Below, one piece after another: positions 1 to 8,162 of a stretch of 64,000 nt of DNA. Every line of letters begins with the position of its first letter. Position 1 is the stretch's first letter. A program made the translations under genes and the position numbers. The notes under the pieces are model-generated. The model ran no database searches. It was not told where the DNA came from and saw nothing but the letters and a program-made list of their open reading frames with translations. Source of the stretch: Sulfurimicrobium sp963779055 (GTDB taxonomy: Bacteria; Pseudomonadota; Gammaproteobacteria; Burkholderiales; Sulfuricellaceae); contig CAVZWN010000001.1 in assembly GCA_963779055.1 (NCBI GenBank), forward strand, positions 62,001-126,000. The letters are read 5' to 3'.

Positions 1-271
1 CAACATGCAGTTGAAAGATATCTTCCAGCACTTCCAGCGGCGGCTTGCTGCGCAGCGCCGCATGTTCAACCTGCGCCATCAGGTGATGCGCGGTCCACTG
101 GAAAATGCCTGAGGAAAGCGATTCGCAATCCGGGAATATCCGCCTCACTTCATCCTCGCTGATTCCGCTGCGCAGGGCCAGCGCTTGTGCGCCGATCTGA
201 TCGAGGCGTTTCCCTTTTGCCAGCGCAATTGCGGCTGCGATGATTTTTTCCCTGCTTTCGGTTTCTCCCAT
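1..271 (-). CDS. TetR/AcrR-like transcriptional regulator, N-terminal part (runs off window)
   Basis: Reading leftwards from the ATG at 271 gives 90 codons open to the window edge. The product begins MGETESREKIIAAAIAL, which resembles helix 1 of TetR-type DNA-binding domains. A helix-turn-helix-like stretch follows (LALRSGISEDEVRRIFPD), with the position after the recognition helix ending in FPD rather than the usual HF. It lies 31 bases after the patatin gene on the same strand, so it is probably the last gene of that run. The ligand-binding part is outside the window, so target and ligand cannot be judged. The family call is moderate because only the N-terminus is visible. Confidence 0.6.
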   Translation of the reverse strand, partial: MGETESREKIIAAAIALAKGKRLDQIGAQALALRSGISEDEVRRIFPDCESLSSGIFQWTAHHLMAQVEHAALRSKPPLEVLEDIFQLHV

Positions 272-302
272 GGCTGAGTGCCTCCTCGCGGTAGCCCGTT
301 CG

Positions 303-1685
303 TCAGTTGCGCTGCAAGTCATTCAGCAGCCTTTGATAATCGGCCGATTCATTGATCAACACGGGTCCCAGCGCGCGCAGCTGATCCACGGTTTCTGCGG
401 GCAAGGTGTACGAAGTCGGAATCCCGCGAAAGAAATTACGCTCGGCGGGGTCCCTGATCGCATCGAATGTTACTTCGACCAGATAAAAATCAAATCCTGT
501 TTTCACCCCATCGGCTTGCTGATCCTCGTTCTGCTCGCGCATCTGCCTGGCCCAGCCTTCAAAATTTGCCTTGAGAAGTTCGGTAGTTTCGAATGAATAG
601 CGGTTGATCGGGATGTCCTTGATGGCCCTGAATACCTGGGTGACTGTCGGCACTTCTTCGCTGCGGTCCAGGGACAGGTCCGGGGCCGTCTCGGCGTTGA
701 CGATAATCAGCACCGCCCGGTTAAACCGGCCAAGGCGCATGGCGCGGGTGAGGTTCAGCGGGCCGTCGCCGGGGGCCACCCGGTCCAGCATCCCGCGCAG
801 GCCGATATTGTCGGTGATGCCGCCGTCCAGCAGATGCAGATATGGCCTTGATCCGGAGTCGAGATAAGAGTTTACCTCGGCAGCCTTGTATATCTGTCTC
901 GATGTTGCTCCGTGGGTTTTTCCACCAACTTGCTCCGGCCCGTGGTAATCGCATTTGCCGCCGTAGTTCCTGACGGTCAGCGGGCTGAACAGGATGGGCA
1001 CGGCGCTCGAAGCTGCCACCGCACGTGCCAGCGGAAACGAGGAAAGATCGGAGCAAAGCAGGTCGAACTGATCCTGGGTGAATTCAAAGCGCGTACCCAG
1101 CGACATATCGCTGGCGTTGATCATCACGAAAGGCCGCCGCCCCTGTTTGACCAGATCGCCATAACTGCCATGATGAAAAATCTCCTCGTCAAGATATTCG
1201 GCTACCAGGTCTATCCTGCCGAATTTTGGCGACGAGGCGCGCACCAGATTGACCGGCGCAAGCATCTTGCGGGTGAGTTCGCCCTGAACATCGCGTTTCA
1301 GAAACTGGCGCTCGAAGTCGCTGAAAATCCGATCCCCGTAGAGGGCATAGTAGGCGGAAGTAAAACTGCCGCCGGACACGGAAGAAATGATGTCGACTTC
1401 ATCGAGCAGGCGCTGCCGCTTTTCTTCACGGATGATTTCCGTGTGGGCGAGGTGCTCCAGCACGCCATAAGCCAGGGCAGCAGCGCGGGTGCCGCCTCCC
1501 GAGAAGGTGACAACCACCAGCATGTGGTCCGAATTATCCGGGCTGGCGAGGTTGGTGAAACGATAGCCATAGGCCGGGTCATGCCGGGCCAGCGGCTGAT
1601 TCGGCGGGTAATGCGCGCAGCCCGCAAACAACAGGGCGACGGACAGCAGCAGCCATGGCCGGAAACCCGGCCTGTGTCCTGCCAT
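303..1685 (-). CDS. Patatin-like phospholipase lipoprotein
   Basis: About 460 residues. The N-terminus is a lipoprotein signal ending in the lipobox LLFAGC, so the mature protein should be anchored in the cell envelope. The patatin hallmarks are in order: an oxyanion-hole glycine run (FSGGGTRAAALAYG), the nucleophile elbow SSVSGGS, and the catalytic Asp motif DGGITDN. This predicts a Ser-Asp dyad acyl hydrolase acting on membrane lipids; the actual substrate is unknown. The ATG at 1685 was preferred because GAGGAG lies about a dozen bases upstream and the signal peptide then starts cleanly. ATGs at 1718 and 1742 are possible, the latter overlapping the transaldolase end. Its tight spacing to the transaldolase gene upstream suggests co-transcription. 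Confidence 0.85.
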   Translation of the reverse strand: MAGHRPGFRPWLLLSVALLFAGCAHYPPNQPLARHDPAYGYRFTNLASPDNSDHMLVVVTFSGGGTRAAALAYGVLEHLAHTEIIREEKRQRLLDEVDIISSVSGGSFTSAYYALYGDRIFSDFERQFLKRDVQGELTRKMLAPVNLVRASSPKFGRIDLVAEYLDEEIFHHGSYGDLVKQGRRPFVMINASDMSLGTRFEFTQDQFDLLCSDLSSFPLARAVAASSAVPILFSPLTVRNYGGKCDYHGPEQVGGKTHGATSRQIYKAAEVNSYLDSGSRPYLHLLDGGITDNIGLRGMLDRVAPGDGPLNLTRAMRLGRFNRAVLIIVNAETAPDLSLDRSEEVPTVTQVFRAIKDIPINRYSFETTELLKANFEGWARQMREQNEDQQADGVKTGFDFYLVEVTFDAIRDPAERNFFRGIPTSYTLPAETVDQLRALGPVLINESADYQRLLNDLQRN

Positions 1686-1722
1686 TCCGGCAGCTTGTCT
1701 CCTCGGCCCGGCTCGCATTTTC

Positions 1723-2844
1723 TCAACCCGGAAGCGTGGCACGCCGCTGTTCGAGCGCAGCCAGCAGCTTGTCGAACGGGGCGATGAATTTTTTCACTCC
1801 ATCGGCCTCAAGCTCGTCGCTCACCTGTTCGAGGTTGATGCCCAGGCTTGCAAGTTGTGCCGGCAGCTCACGCGCCGCTTCCAGGCCTTCTTCCAGGCGC
1901 GGTGCCGGGTGGCCGTGGTCGCGGTATGCCGCCAGTGTATCGGGCGGCAGCGTATTGACCGTGTCCGGACCAATCAGCGCCTCAACATACTTCACATCGC
2001 TATAGTCCGGGTCTTTGGTGCCGGTGCTGGCCCACAACAGCCGCTGACTGCGCGCGCCTTGTGCCGCCAGCAACTGCCAGCGCGGCGCGGCCATCCATTG
2101 CTTGTAATGCTGATAGGCGAGACGTGCGCTCGCGATCGCTGCCGCACCGCGCAAACCATGGGGCCGCGCATCGGCGCCTGACGGAGGCAGGGCGTCAAGA
2201 CGCTGATCCACGAGCGTATCGATGCGGCTCAGAAAAAAACTGGCCACCGATGCGACATGATCGAGCGGCGCGCCAGTGGCGGCGCGCTGTTCCAGCCCGC
2301 GCATGAAAGCATCGGCCACTTCACGGTAGCGCTGCACGCCAAACAGCAGGGTGACATTCACATTCACGCCGGCGGCAATCAGCGACTGAATTGCAGGCAG
2401 GCCGGCACGCGTGCCTGGCACCTTGATCATGATGTTCGGACGGGCGAGGTGTGCCCATAACGCGTGTGCTTCGTTAACCGTGGCATCGCAGTCATGCGCA
2501 AAATGCGGAGAAACCTCGATGCTCACAAAGCCATCGCGCCCCCCTGATTTGTTGTACACCGGCAGCAGCAGATCCGCGGCATGAGCTACATCCTCGCGGG
2601 TCAGTGTGTCGTAGAGATCGCGCGCACTCGCGCCGGTGCGGACCTGTCTCGCAATCGCTTCATCATAGTCATGGCGCCCGATAATCGCCTTTTCGAAAAT
2701 TGCGGGATTGGACGTCATCCCGGCGAGGCCGTCGACCTCGATCATGCGTTCAATTTCGCCGTTGTCGAGCATGCCGCGTTGAATATAGTCGAGCCAGATA
2801 CTTTGACCGAGGGTGTGCAGCTTCAACAATGAATTGCCTGTCAT
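1723..2844 (-). CDS. tal: Transaldolase
   Basis: 373 residues. The start LHTLGQSIWLDYIQRGML and the motif NPAIFEKAI are typical of the longer bacterial/actinobacterial-type transaldolases. The strand carrying the Schiff-base lysine reads NIMIKVPGT. The enzyme interconverts sedoheptulose-7-P plus glyceraldehyde-3-P and erythrose-4-P plus fructose-6-P in the cytosol. The ATG at 2844 was chosen because GGAGAA sits 6-12 bases upstream; the open frame extends to 2925 but that extension has no family similarity. It follows phosphoketolase and acetate kinase on the same strand, so the three form a sugar-phosphate to acetate module. Confidence 0.93.
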   Translation of the reverse strand: MTGNSLLKLHTLGQSIWLDYIQRGMLDNGEIERMIEVDGLAGMTSNPAIFEKAIIGRHDYDEAIARQVRTGASARDLYDTLTREDVAHAADLLLPVYNKSGGRDGFVSIEVSPHFAHDCDATVNEAHALWAHLARPNIMIKVPGTRAGLPAIQSLIAAGVNVNVTLLFGVQRYREVADAFMRGLEQRAATGAPLDHVASVASFFLSRIDTLVDQRLDALPPSGADARPHGLRGAAAIASARLAYQHYKQWMAAPRWQLLAAQGARSQRLLWASTGTKDPDYSDVKYVEALIGPDTVNTLPPDTLAAYRDHGHPAPRLEEGLEAARELPAQLASLGINLEQVSDELEADGVKKFIAPFDKLLAALEQRRATLPG

Positions 2845-2949
2845 CACGTTCTCCTTCGAGTTGATTTTGCTACCGCTATCGGCAGAGTAAACCACGGGTT
2901 CATGATGTTTTCCCCAGTCCGGCATACCCGGCCCCGCCTTTTTATTTCG

Positions 2950-5352
2950 TCACGCATGGCTTCGTCCCCACTGCCATTCCCGCACCTCGGGCATGTCCTC
3001 GCCGTGGCGGGTGATGTACTGCCGGTGCTCGATGCGTTTGTCGTGCATCGCCTGCTTGAGGTGCGCGGCCCGGTAGCCGAGCGCCGGAACGCGATCGATC
3101 ACGTCCGCCACCAGATGAAAGCGGTCGAGATCGTTGCGCACCACCATGTCGAACGGCGTGGTGGTCGCGCCTTCTTCCTTGTAGCCGCGCACGTGCAGGT
3201 TCCTGTGGTTGGTTCGCCGGTAGGACAGGCGATGGATCAGCCACGGATAACCGTGATAGGCGAAGATGATCGGCTTGTCAGGGGTGAACAGGGTGTCGAA
3301 ATCCCTGTCCGACAGCCCGTGCGGATGCTCTTCCTTGGGCTGCAAGGTCATCAGGTCCACCACGTTGATGAAGCGGATTTTCAGATCGGGGGCGTGCTCG
3401 CGCAGAATATCGATGGCCGCCAGCATTTCCAGCGTGGGCACGTCACCCGCCGCCGCCAGCACCACATCCGGCTCGACGCCCGAATCGCTGCTCGCCCATT
3501 CCCAGATGCCGACGCCTGCGGCACAGTGCCGGGTGGCGGCCGCCATATCCAGCCACTGATGCTGCGACTGCTTGCCGGCAACGATGACATTCACCAGATC
3601 CCGGCTCCTCAGGCACTGGTCGGTGACGCAAAGCAGGGTGTTGGCATCCGGCGGCAGATACACCCGGACGATATCGGCCTTCTTGTTGACCACGTGATCG
3701 ATGAAACCCGGATCCTGATGCGAAAAACCGTTGTGGTCCTGGCGCCAGACATGCGAGGTCAGCAGGATGTTGAGCGAAGCGATAGGGCGGCGCCATGGAA
3801 TTTCGCGGCACACCTTGAGCCACTTGGCATGCTGGTTGAACATCGAGTCGACGATGTGGATGAACGCCTCATAGCATGAAAACAATCCGTGGCGGCCGGT
3901 CAGCAGATAGCCTTCGAGCCAGCCCTGACAGGTATGTTCGCTGAGTATTTCCATCACCCGGCCGTCGGGCGCGAGATGGTCATCCTCCGCGAGGCGCCCG
4001 GCCACCCATGCCCGGTCGGTCACCTCGAACAGCGCGCCAAGGCGGTTCGATGCGGTCTCGTCGGGCCCCATGACGCGGAAATTGCCCGCTTCGAGATTGG
4101 ATTTCATGACATCGCGCAGGTACAGGCCCATGACGCGGGTCGCCTCGCCCTCCACCGCGCCGGGCGCGGGCACATCAAGCGCATAATCGCGAAAGTCCGG
4201 CAGCCTGAGGTCCTTGAGCAGCAGGCCGCCGTTGGCATGCGGGTTGGCACCCATGCGCCGCGCGCCTTGCGGCGCCAGCCCGGCAAGCTCCGCGTTCAGC
4301 GCGCCGCTTTCCTCAAACAGTTCCTCAGGCCGGTAGCTCTTCATCCACTGCTCGAGCAGCCTGAGATGCTCCGGGTTGGCCATCGCGCCGAAGGGCACCT
4401 GGTGGGATCGCCACGAGCCCTCGGTCTGCTTGCCGTCGACCTCCTTGGGCCCGGTCCAGCCCTTGGGGCTGCGCAGGACGATCATCGGCCAGACCGGGCG
4501 CGTCTTGAATCCGTGGACGCGCGCATCCTGCTGGATGGCCTGAATCTCGGCAATGGCCGTATCCAGAACTGCGGCCATCTGCTGGTGCATCAGCGCCGGG
4601 TCCGACCCCTCCACGAAATACGGCTTGTAGCCGTAGCCAACCAGCAGGCTCTCCAGCTCGGCGTGCGGGATACGCGCGAGCAGCGTGGGATTGGCGATCT
4701 TGTAACCATTGAGATGCAGAATCGGCAGCACCACGCCATCACGCACCGGATTGAGAAACTTGTTGGAATGCCACGCCGCCGCCAGCGGCCCGGTCTCGGC
4801 CTCGCCATCACCGACCACACAGGCCGCGATCAGGTCCGGGTTGTCAAACACCGCACCGTAGGCATGCGATAACGCGTAGCCCAGTTCGCCGCCCTCATGG
4901 ATCGAGCCGGGCGTCTCCGGTGCCACGTGGCTCGGCACGCCGCCGGGGAACGAAAACTGCCGGAACAGTTTTTTCATGCCCTCGGCGTTCTGCGAAATAT
5001 TCGGATACACCTCGCTGTAGGTGCCTTCCAGCCAGGTGTTGGCGACCAGGCCCGGTCCGCCGTGGCCTGGCCCGGCGATGTAAATCATGTTGAGGTCGTG
5101 CGCCCTGATCACGCGGTTGAGATGCACATAAATGAAATTAAGCCCCGGCGTCGTGCCCCAGTGACCGAGCAGGCGCGGCTTGATGTGTTCGAACCTGAGC
5201 GGCGACTTGAGCAGCGGATTATCCAGCAGGTAAATCTGGCCCACCGACAGATAGTTGGCCGCACGCCAGTAGGCATTCATCCTGCCCAGCTCGGCCGCAG
5301 ACAGCGGGCCGTCCGCTGGAGTTTGCTGCTGATTTCTTATTTCCGGATTCAT
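2950..5352 (-). CDS. xfp: Xylulose-5-phosphate/fructose-6-phosphate phosphoketolase
   Basis: 800 residues, the normal full length for the family. It is a thiamine-diphosphate enzyme that splits xylulose-5-P or fructose-6-P with phosphate to acetyl-phosphate and an aldose phosphate. Visible family signatures include the N-terminal GHWGTTPGLNFIYVHLNR, the active-site GSIHEGGELGYALSHAYG, and the ThDP-binding stretch VVGDGEAETGPLAAAWHSN. AAGGAG precedes the ATG by seven bases. It lies 25 bases after acetate kinase, which would turn its product acetyl-phosphate into acetate and ATP, and before transaldolase, which can recycle the sugar phosphates. No truncation or frameshift is seen. Confidence 0.96.
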   Translation of the reverse strand: MNPEIRNQQQTPADGPLSAAELGRMNAYWRAANYLSVGQIYLLDNPLLKSPLRFEHIKPRLLGHWGTTPGLNFIYVHLNRVIRAHDLNMIYIAGPGHGGPGLVANTWLEGTYSEVYPNISQNAEGMKKLFRQFSFPGGVPSHVAPETPGSIHEGGELGYALSHAYGAVFDNPDLIAACVVGDGEAETGPLAAAWHSNKFLNPVRDGVVLPILHLNGYKIANPTLLARIPHAELESLLVGYGYKPYFVEGSDPALMHQQMAAVLDTAIAEIQAIQQDARVHGFKTRPVWPMIVLRSPKGWTGPKEVDGKQTEGSWRSHQVPFGAMANPEHLRLLEQWMKSYRPEELFEESGALNAELAGLAPQGARRMGANPHANGGLLLKDLRLPDFRDYALDVPAPGAVEGEATRVMGLYLRDVMKSNLEAGNFRVMGPDETASNRLGALFEVTDRAWVAGRLAEDDHLAPDGRVMEILSEHTCQGWLEGYLLTGRHGLFSCYEAFIHIVDSMFNQHAKWLKVCREIPWRRPIASLNILLTSHVWRQDHNGFSHQDPGFIDHVVNKKADIVRVYLPPDANTLLCVTDQCLRSRDLVNVIVAGKQSQHQWLDMAAATRHCAAGVGIWEWASSDSGVEPDVVLAAAGDVPTLEMLAAIDILREHAPDLKIRFINVVDLMTLQPKEEHPHGLSDRDFDTLFTPDKPIIFAYHGYPWLIHRLSYRRTNHRNLHVRGYKEEGATTTPFDMVVRNDLDRFHLVADVIDRVPALGYRAAHLKQAMHDKRIEHRQYITRHGEDMPEVREWQWGRSHA

Positions 5353-5377
5353 TCTTGTACTCCTTTCGAAATGCGCT

Positions 5378-6514
5378 TTAATGGCGGGTGATTACCGCCA
5401 GCGCCTCCTGTGCCAGGATGTATTGTTCGTCCACGGGGATCACCCAGACCTCGATTTTGCTGTCAGGGTGGCTGATTCGACCCGCTTTCCCCACAGTCGT
5501 TTCATTTGCGCCGTCATCCAGGCGCACTCCGGCCCATTCCATGGATTTCAATACCGCCGCGCGTACTTCCGGCGCGTGCTCGCCCACGCCGCCGCCGAAT
5601 ACGATGCTTTCAGCACCGCCCAGCACCGCCAGGTAGGCGCCGATATACTTGCGCGCACGATAGGCATAGAGCGCGACGGCAAGACGCGCATGCGGATCGT
5701 CCGAGCGCAGCAACACGCGCATGTCTCCACTGATACCGGACAGGCCCAGCAATCCGGATTCGGCGCTCAGCACGCGATCGACATCCTCAGGTGACCAGTG
5801 CTCCATGCGCTGCAAAAAGCTGATCATCCCCGGATCGACATCGCCGGAGCGGGTGGCCATGACCAAGCCTTCCAGCGGCGAAAACCCCATGGAAGTATCC
5901 TTCGGGACGCCACCTTCACTTGCCGTGACGGAACAGCCGGCACCAAGTTGCAGCGAGATGATCCTGGCATCCTGAGCCTGGCCCGGATGCAATGCCTGCC
6001 AGCGTTGCCACATTGCCCTATGCGCCAGGCCGTGGAACCCGTAACGCCGGATCTCATGCCGGTCCGCCAAGGCACGGGGAATGGCATAGGTTCTCGCCTC
6101 CTCGGGCAGGTTCGCGTAGAACGCCGTATCGAATACCCCGACCTGCGGCGTGCCATCGCCAAACAGCGAACGCGCGGCACCGATCCAGCGCAGCGCCACT
6201 GGATTGTGCAATGGCGCAATCGGCGCAAGGCGCGAGATCTCGCGCTCCGCCGCCTCATCCAGCAGGCAGGATTGCACCAGCCGCTGACCACCGTGTACCA
6301 CGCGATGCGCGACCGCTGCCACGCTGCCAGGCACATTCGCCTGCACGAATCGGCGCAGTATTTCAGTCGCATCCTCGTTTGCTGTTGCATGGTGTTCGTT
6401 TGCCAGTGCCGACAGCGCCCGCCGCTCGTCGCAAGCAAACGCTGCCAGCCGCACGGATGAGCTTCCAGTGTTGACTGTGACTATGGTGCGGTTCATGTAT
6501 TCGTGATCAGTCAT
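5378..6514 (-). CDS. ackA: Acetate kinase
   Basis: About 378 residues, slightly short for the roughly 400-residue family. It starts with the phosphate-binding motif TVNTGSSSVRLA of the ASKHA fold. VVHGGQ, GVFDTAFYANLP, the YGFHGLAHR stretch and FGGGVGEHAPEVR follow in family order. It catalyses acetyl-phosphate + ADP to acetate + ATP. The ATG at 6514 was chosen because GGAG lies six bases before it; ATGs at 6526 and 6496 are also in frame. It is directly upstream of phosphoketolase, which makes its substrate, and only about 30 bases after the lipoprotein gene, so it may be read from the same long transcript. Confidence 0.94.
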   Translation of the reverse strand: MTDHEYMNRTIVTVNTGSSSVRLAAFACDERRALSALANEHHATANEDATEILRRFVQANVPGSVAAVAHRVVHGGQRLVQSCLLDEAAEREISRLAPIAPLHNPVALRWIGAARSLFGDGTPQVGVFDTAFYANLPEEARTYAIPRALADRHEIRRYGFHGLAHRAMWQRWQALHPGQAQDARIISLQLGAGCSVTASEGGVPKDTSMGFSPLEGLVMATRSGDVDPGMISFLQRMEHWSPEDVDRVLSAESGLLGLSGISGDMRVLLRSDDPHARLAVALYAYRARKYIGAYLAVLGGAESIVFGGGVGEHAPEVRAAVLKSMEWAGVRLDDGANETTVGKAGRISHPDSKIEVWVIPVDEQYILAQEALAVITRH

Positions 6515-6544
6515 CGCAGTCTCCATAGGGCGCCTGGCGCATTT

Positions 6545-7246
6545 TCAGGGCTTCACCCGGTCGTAAACCAGCCGATAGGAAACCGGCTGCTTTTCCGCCA
6601 GGTTGGCAGCCGTCACAATCAAGAGCTGGCCTGTCTGGGCATCAAGCTGGTAATTCTGAACCAGCTTTGCACTGCCGAACATTGTGGTCTCGACGACCAG
6701 CGTGGCACCCTCCCAGCCTGCGACGGCTACCCGCTGCTGCAAGCCGCCACTGGCGGAAACACTGGCGCCGCGAAAGTCGGTGAAGAGGCGCTGACGCTGA
6801 TCGTTTTCGTCGCTGATCAGCAGCATCGGATCCTCATGCACGATATTGAGCTTTTCCGGCGTAGCCATCAGTGCGTTCAGCTCCCGGGATGGTATCTCGC
6901 CACGCCCGCCCGCTCCGCCCGATGGCCCGTGGCCCTGGCGTCCGCCACCCATGCCACCGCCCATGCCTCCGCCCATACCACCGCCCATACCACCGCCTTT
7001 TCCGCCGCCACGCCCCTGCTGTCCGCCCCCTTTGGCCTGCTGCATCGCCTTCATGGCTTCCCTGGCCTTTTCCTGGGGATCGTCGCTGGCTTTGGCATTG
7101 AGTGCCCAGTGACCGGAAAAATCCGCTCTGGGTTGCGCTGCCGCCCCGAGTGTTGGCTGATCCCCGGGTGAGGCCTGTGACAGGCCGGCGCAACCGGCCA
7201 TTGCCAGGCCCATCCAGAGCATCGTGCTGAAACGGCTATTTTTCAT
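6545..7246 (-). CDS. Gly/Met-rich lipoprotein of unknown function
   Basis: 233 residues. The signal peptide ends in a lipobox-like LAMAGC, so it is probably a lipoprotein. A short DFSGHWALNAKASDDP segment is followed by a charged helix and then a low-complexity stretch of GGGM repeats (forward-strand bases about 6950-7015). The C-terminal 100 residues contain VHEDPMLLISDENDQRQRLFTD and a WEGATLVVET strand, a pattern seen in secreted beta-rich proteins of unknown role. The ATG at 7246 overlaps the stop codon of the upstream membrane protein as TAATG, so translation is likely coupled. GGAAG precedes it. No function can be assigned. Confidence 0.75.
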   Translation of the reverse strand: MKNSRFSTMLWMGLAMAGCAGLSQASPGDQPTLGAAAQPRADFSGHWALNAKASDDPQEKAREAMKAMQQAKGGGQQGRGGGKGGGMGGGMGGGMGGGMGGGRQGHGPSGGAGGRGEIPSRELNALMATPEKLNIVHEDPMLLISDENDQRQRLFTDFRGASVSASGGLQQRVAVAGWEGATLVVETTMFGSAKLVQNYQLDAQTGQLLIVTAANLAEKQPVSYRLVYDRVKP

Positions 7247-7674
7247 TACCGGCTTCCTTCCGGCACGGCCTGCTGCCTGCGCAATATCCCGCGCCAGGCA
7301 ATGGTCGCGATCGTGACCCACACCAGCGTGCGCAGGCTCATGGCAGCTACCGTGCGCGGCTCGAAGGCGCCGCCGAGAACCACGTGCACGCCAAAGGCCG
7401 CGAAGGTGAACGCTGTTGCTGCGGCAATGCCTGCAGCCAGCCATACCGCCCAGCGCTGTTGCAGCCACAGGCCGGCACCGGCGAGGACATAGGCGAAACC
7501 GGCCGAGAAATTGAACCACAGCACAAACGGCACATAATTGCCGGCCGCCGTGCGCGCCGCTTCGCCGCCGAACAGGATGGTGCCGCCTTCCTTGATGGTC
7601 AGCAGGCCGAAAGCAACTGCGACCAGGGAAATGATCCAGACGATGATGCTGCGTTGAGGTGTTGAGGTGTTCAT
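7246..7674 (-). CDS. Small four-helix membrane protein of unknown function
   Basis: 142 residues with about four hydrophobic segments: IIVWIISLVAVAFGLLTI, a segment around YVPFVLWFNFSAGFAYVLA, WAVWLAAGIAAATAFTFAAF and TLVWVTIATIAWRGIL. It should therefore be an inner-membrane protein. AGGAGT lies about seven bases before the ATG at 7674. Its stop overlaps the start of the next gene (TAATG), and it follows the cytochrome c'-like gene by 34 bases, so it belongs to the same transcript as the ABC exporter operon. No recognised family motif is seen. Confidence 0.75.
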   Translation of the reverse strand: MNTSTPQRSIIVWIISLVAVAFGLLTIKEGGTILFGGEAARTAAGNYVPFVLWFNFSAGFAYVLAGAGLWLQQRWAVWLAAGIAAATAFTFAAFGVHVVLGGAFEPRTVAAMSLRTLVWVTIATIAWRGILRRQQAVPEGSR

Positions 7675-7708
7675 GGAATGACTCCTGTGCTGTTGATGTG
7701 AATGCCGA

Positions 7709-8161
7709 TCACTGGGCGGCGTCTTTCTTGCCGTAAAAATGTTCCACGAAGGGTTTGCGGAATTCGCTGTGGCAGTTGTAGCAACCGGTCTGGAGCTTCT
7801 GGAAGGCAAGGATCACGCCCTGGCCGTCCCTGGCCTTTGCCGCCCTGCCGACCGCCTGCGCCTGCTCGTGGGTTTCTCCGTCATATTCCTTGTACTTGTT
7901 CATGTTGGTGCCGACGAAGCCCAGGATGCGCAGTTTTTCTCCAAACGGCGGCTTGGGATGATCGGCGATCAGGGGCGCGGTTTTTTCCACCAGTTCCCAG
8001 TCTCCGCGGGAAATCCCGTCGGTGATGGCCTGCATGTTCTTGCCCAGGTCTTTCATGATTTTCTGCAGGGCAAGCGGCTCGGCAGCATATGCGCCGCTTG
8101 CCGCGAACAGCAGGCAGGAAGAAGCGAGGAGATTGAAGATCCTGTTGCGGGATTGTTTCAT
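7709..8161 (-). CDS. Cytochrome c'-like (class II) heme protein, periplasmic
   Basis: 150 residues with a Sec signal peptide ending ASGAYA. A single heme-binding motif CYNCH (C127, C130, H131) lies close to the C-terminus, as in class II cytochromes c (cytochrome c' and c-556), with a mostly helical body before it. A covalently bound c-heme in the periplasm is therefore expected. Its role (electron transfer or binding of small gases) cannot be read from sequence. The ATG follows the stop of the upstream ABC permease with one base between them (TGACATG), so it is translated as part of the exporter operon, an unusual partner. Confidence 0.83.
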   Translation of the reverse strand: MKQSRNRIFNLLASSCLLFAASGAYAAEPLALQKIMKDLGKNMQAITDGISRGDWELVEKTAPLIADHPKPPFGEKLRILGFVGTNMNKYKEYDGETHEQAQAVGRAAKARDGQGVILAFQKLQTGCYNCHSEFRKPFVEHFYGKKDAAQ

Positions 8162-8162
8162 G

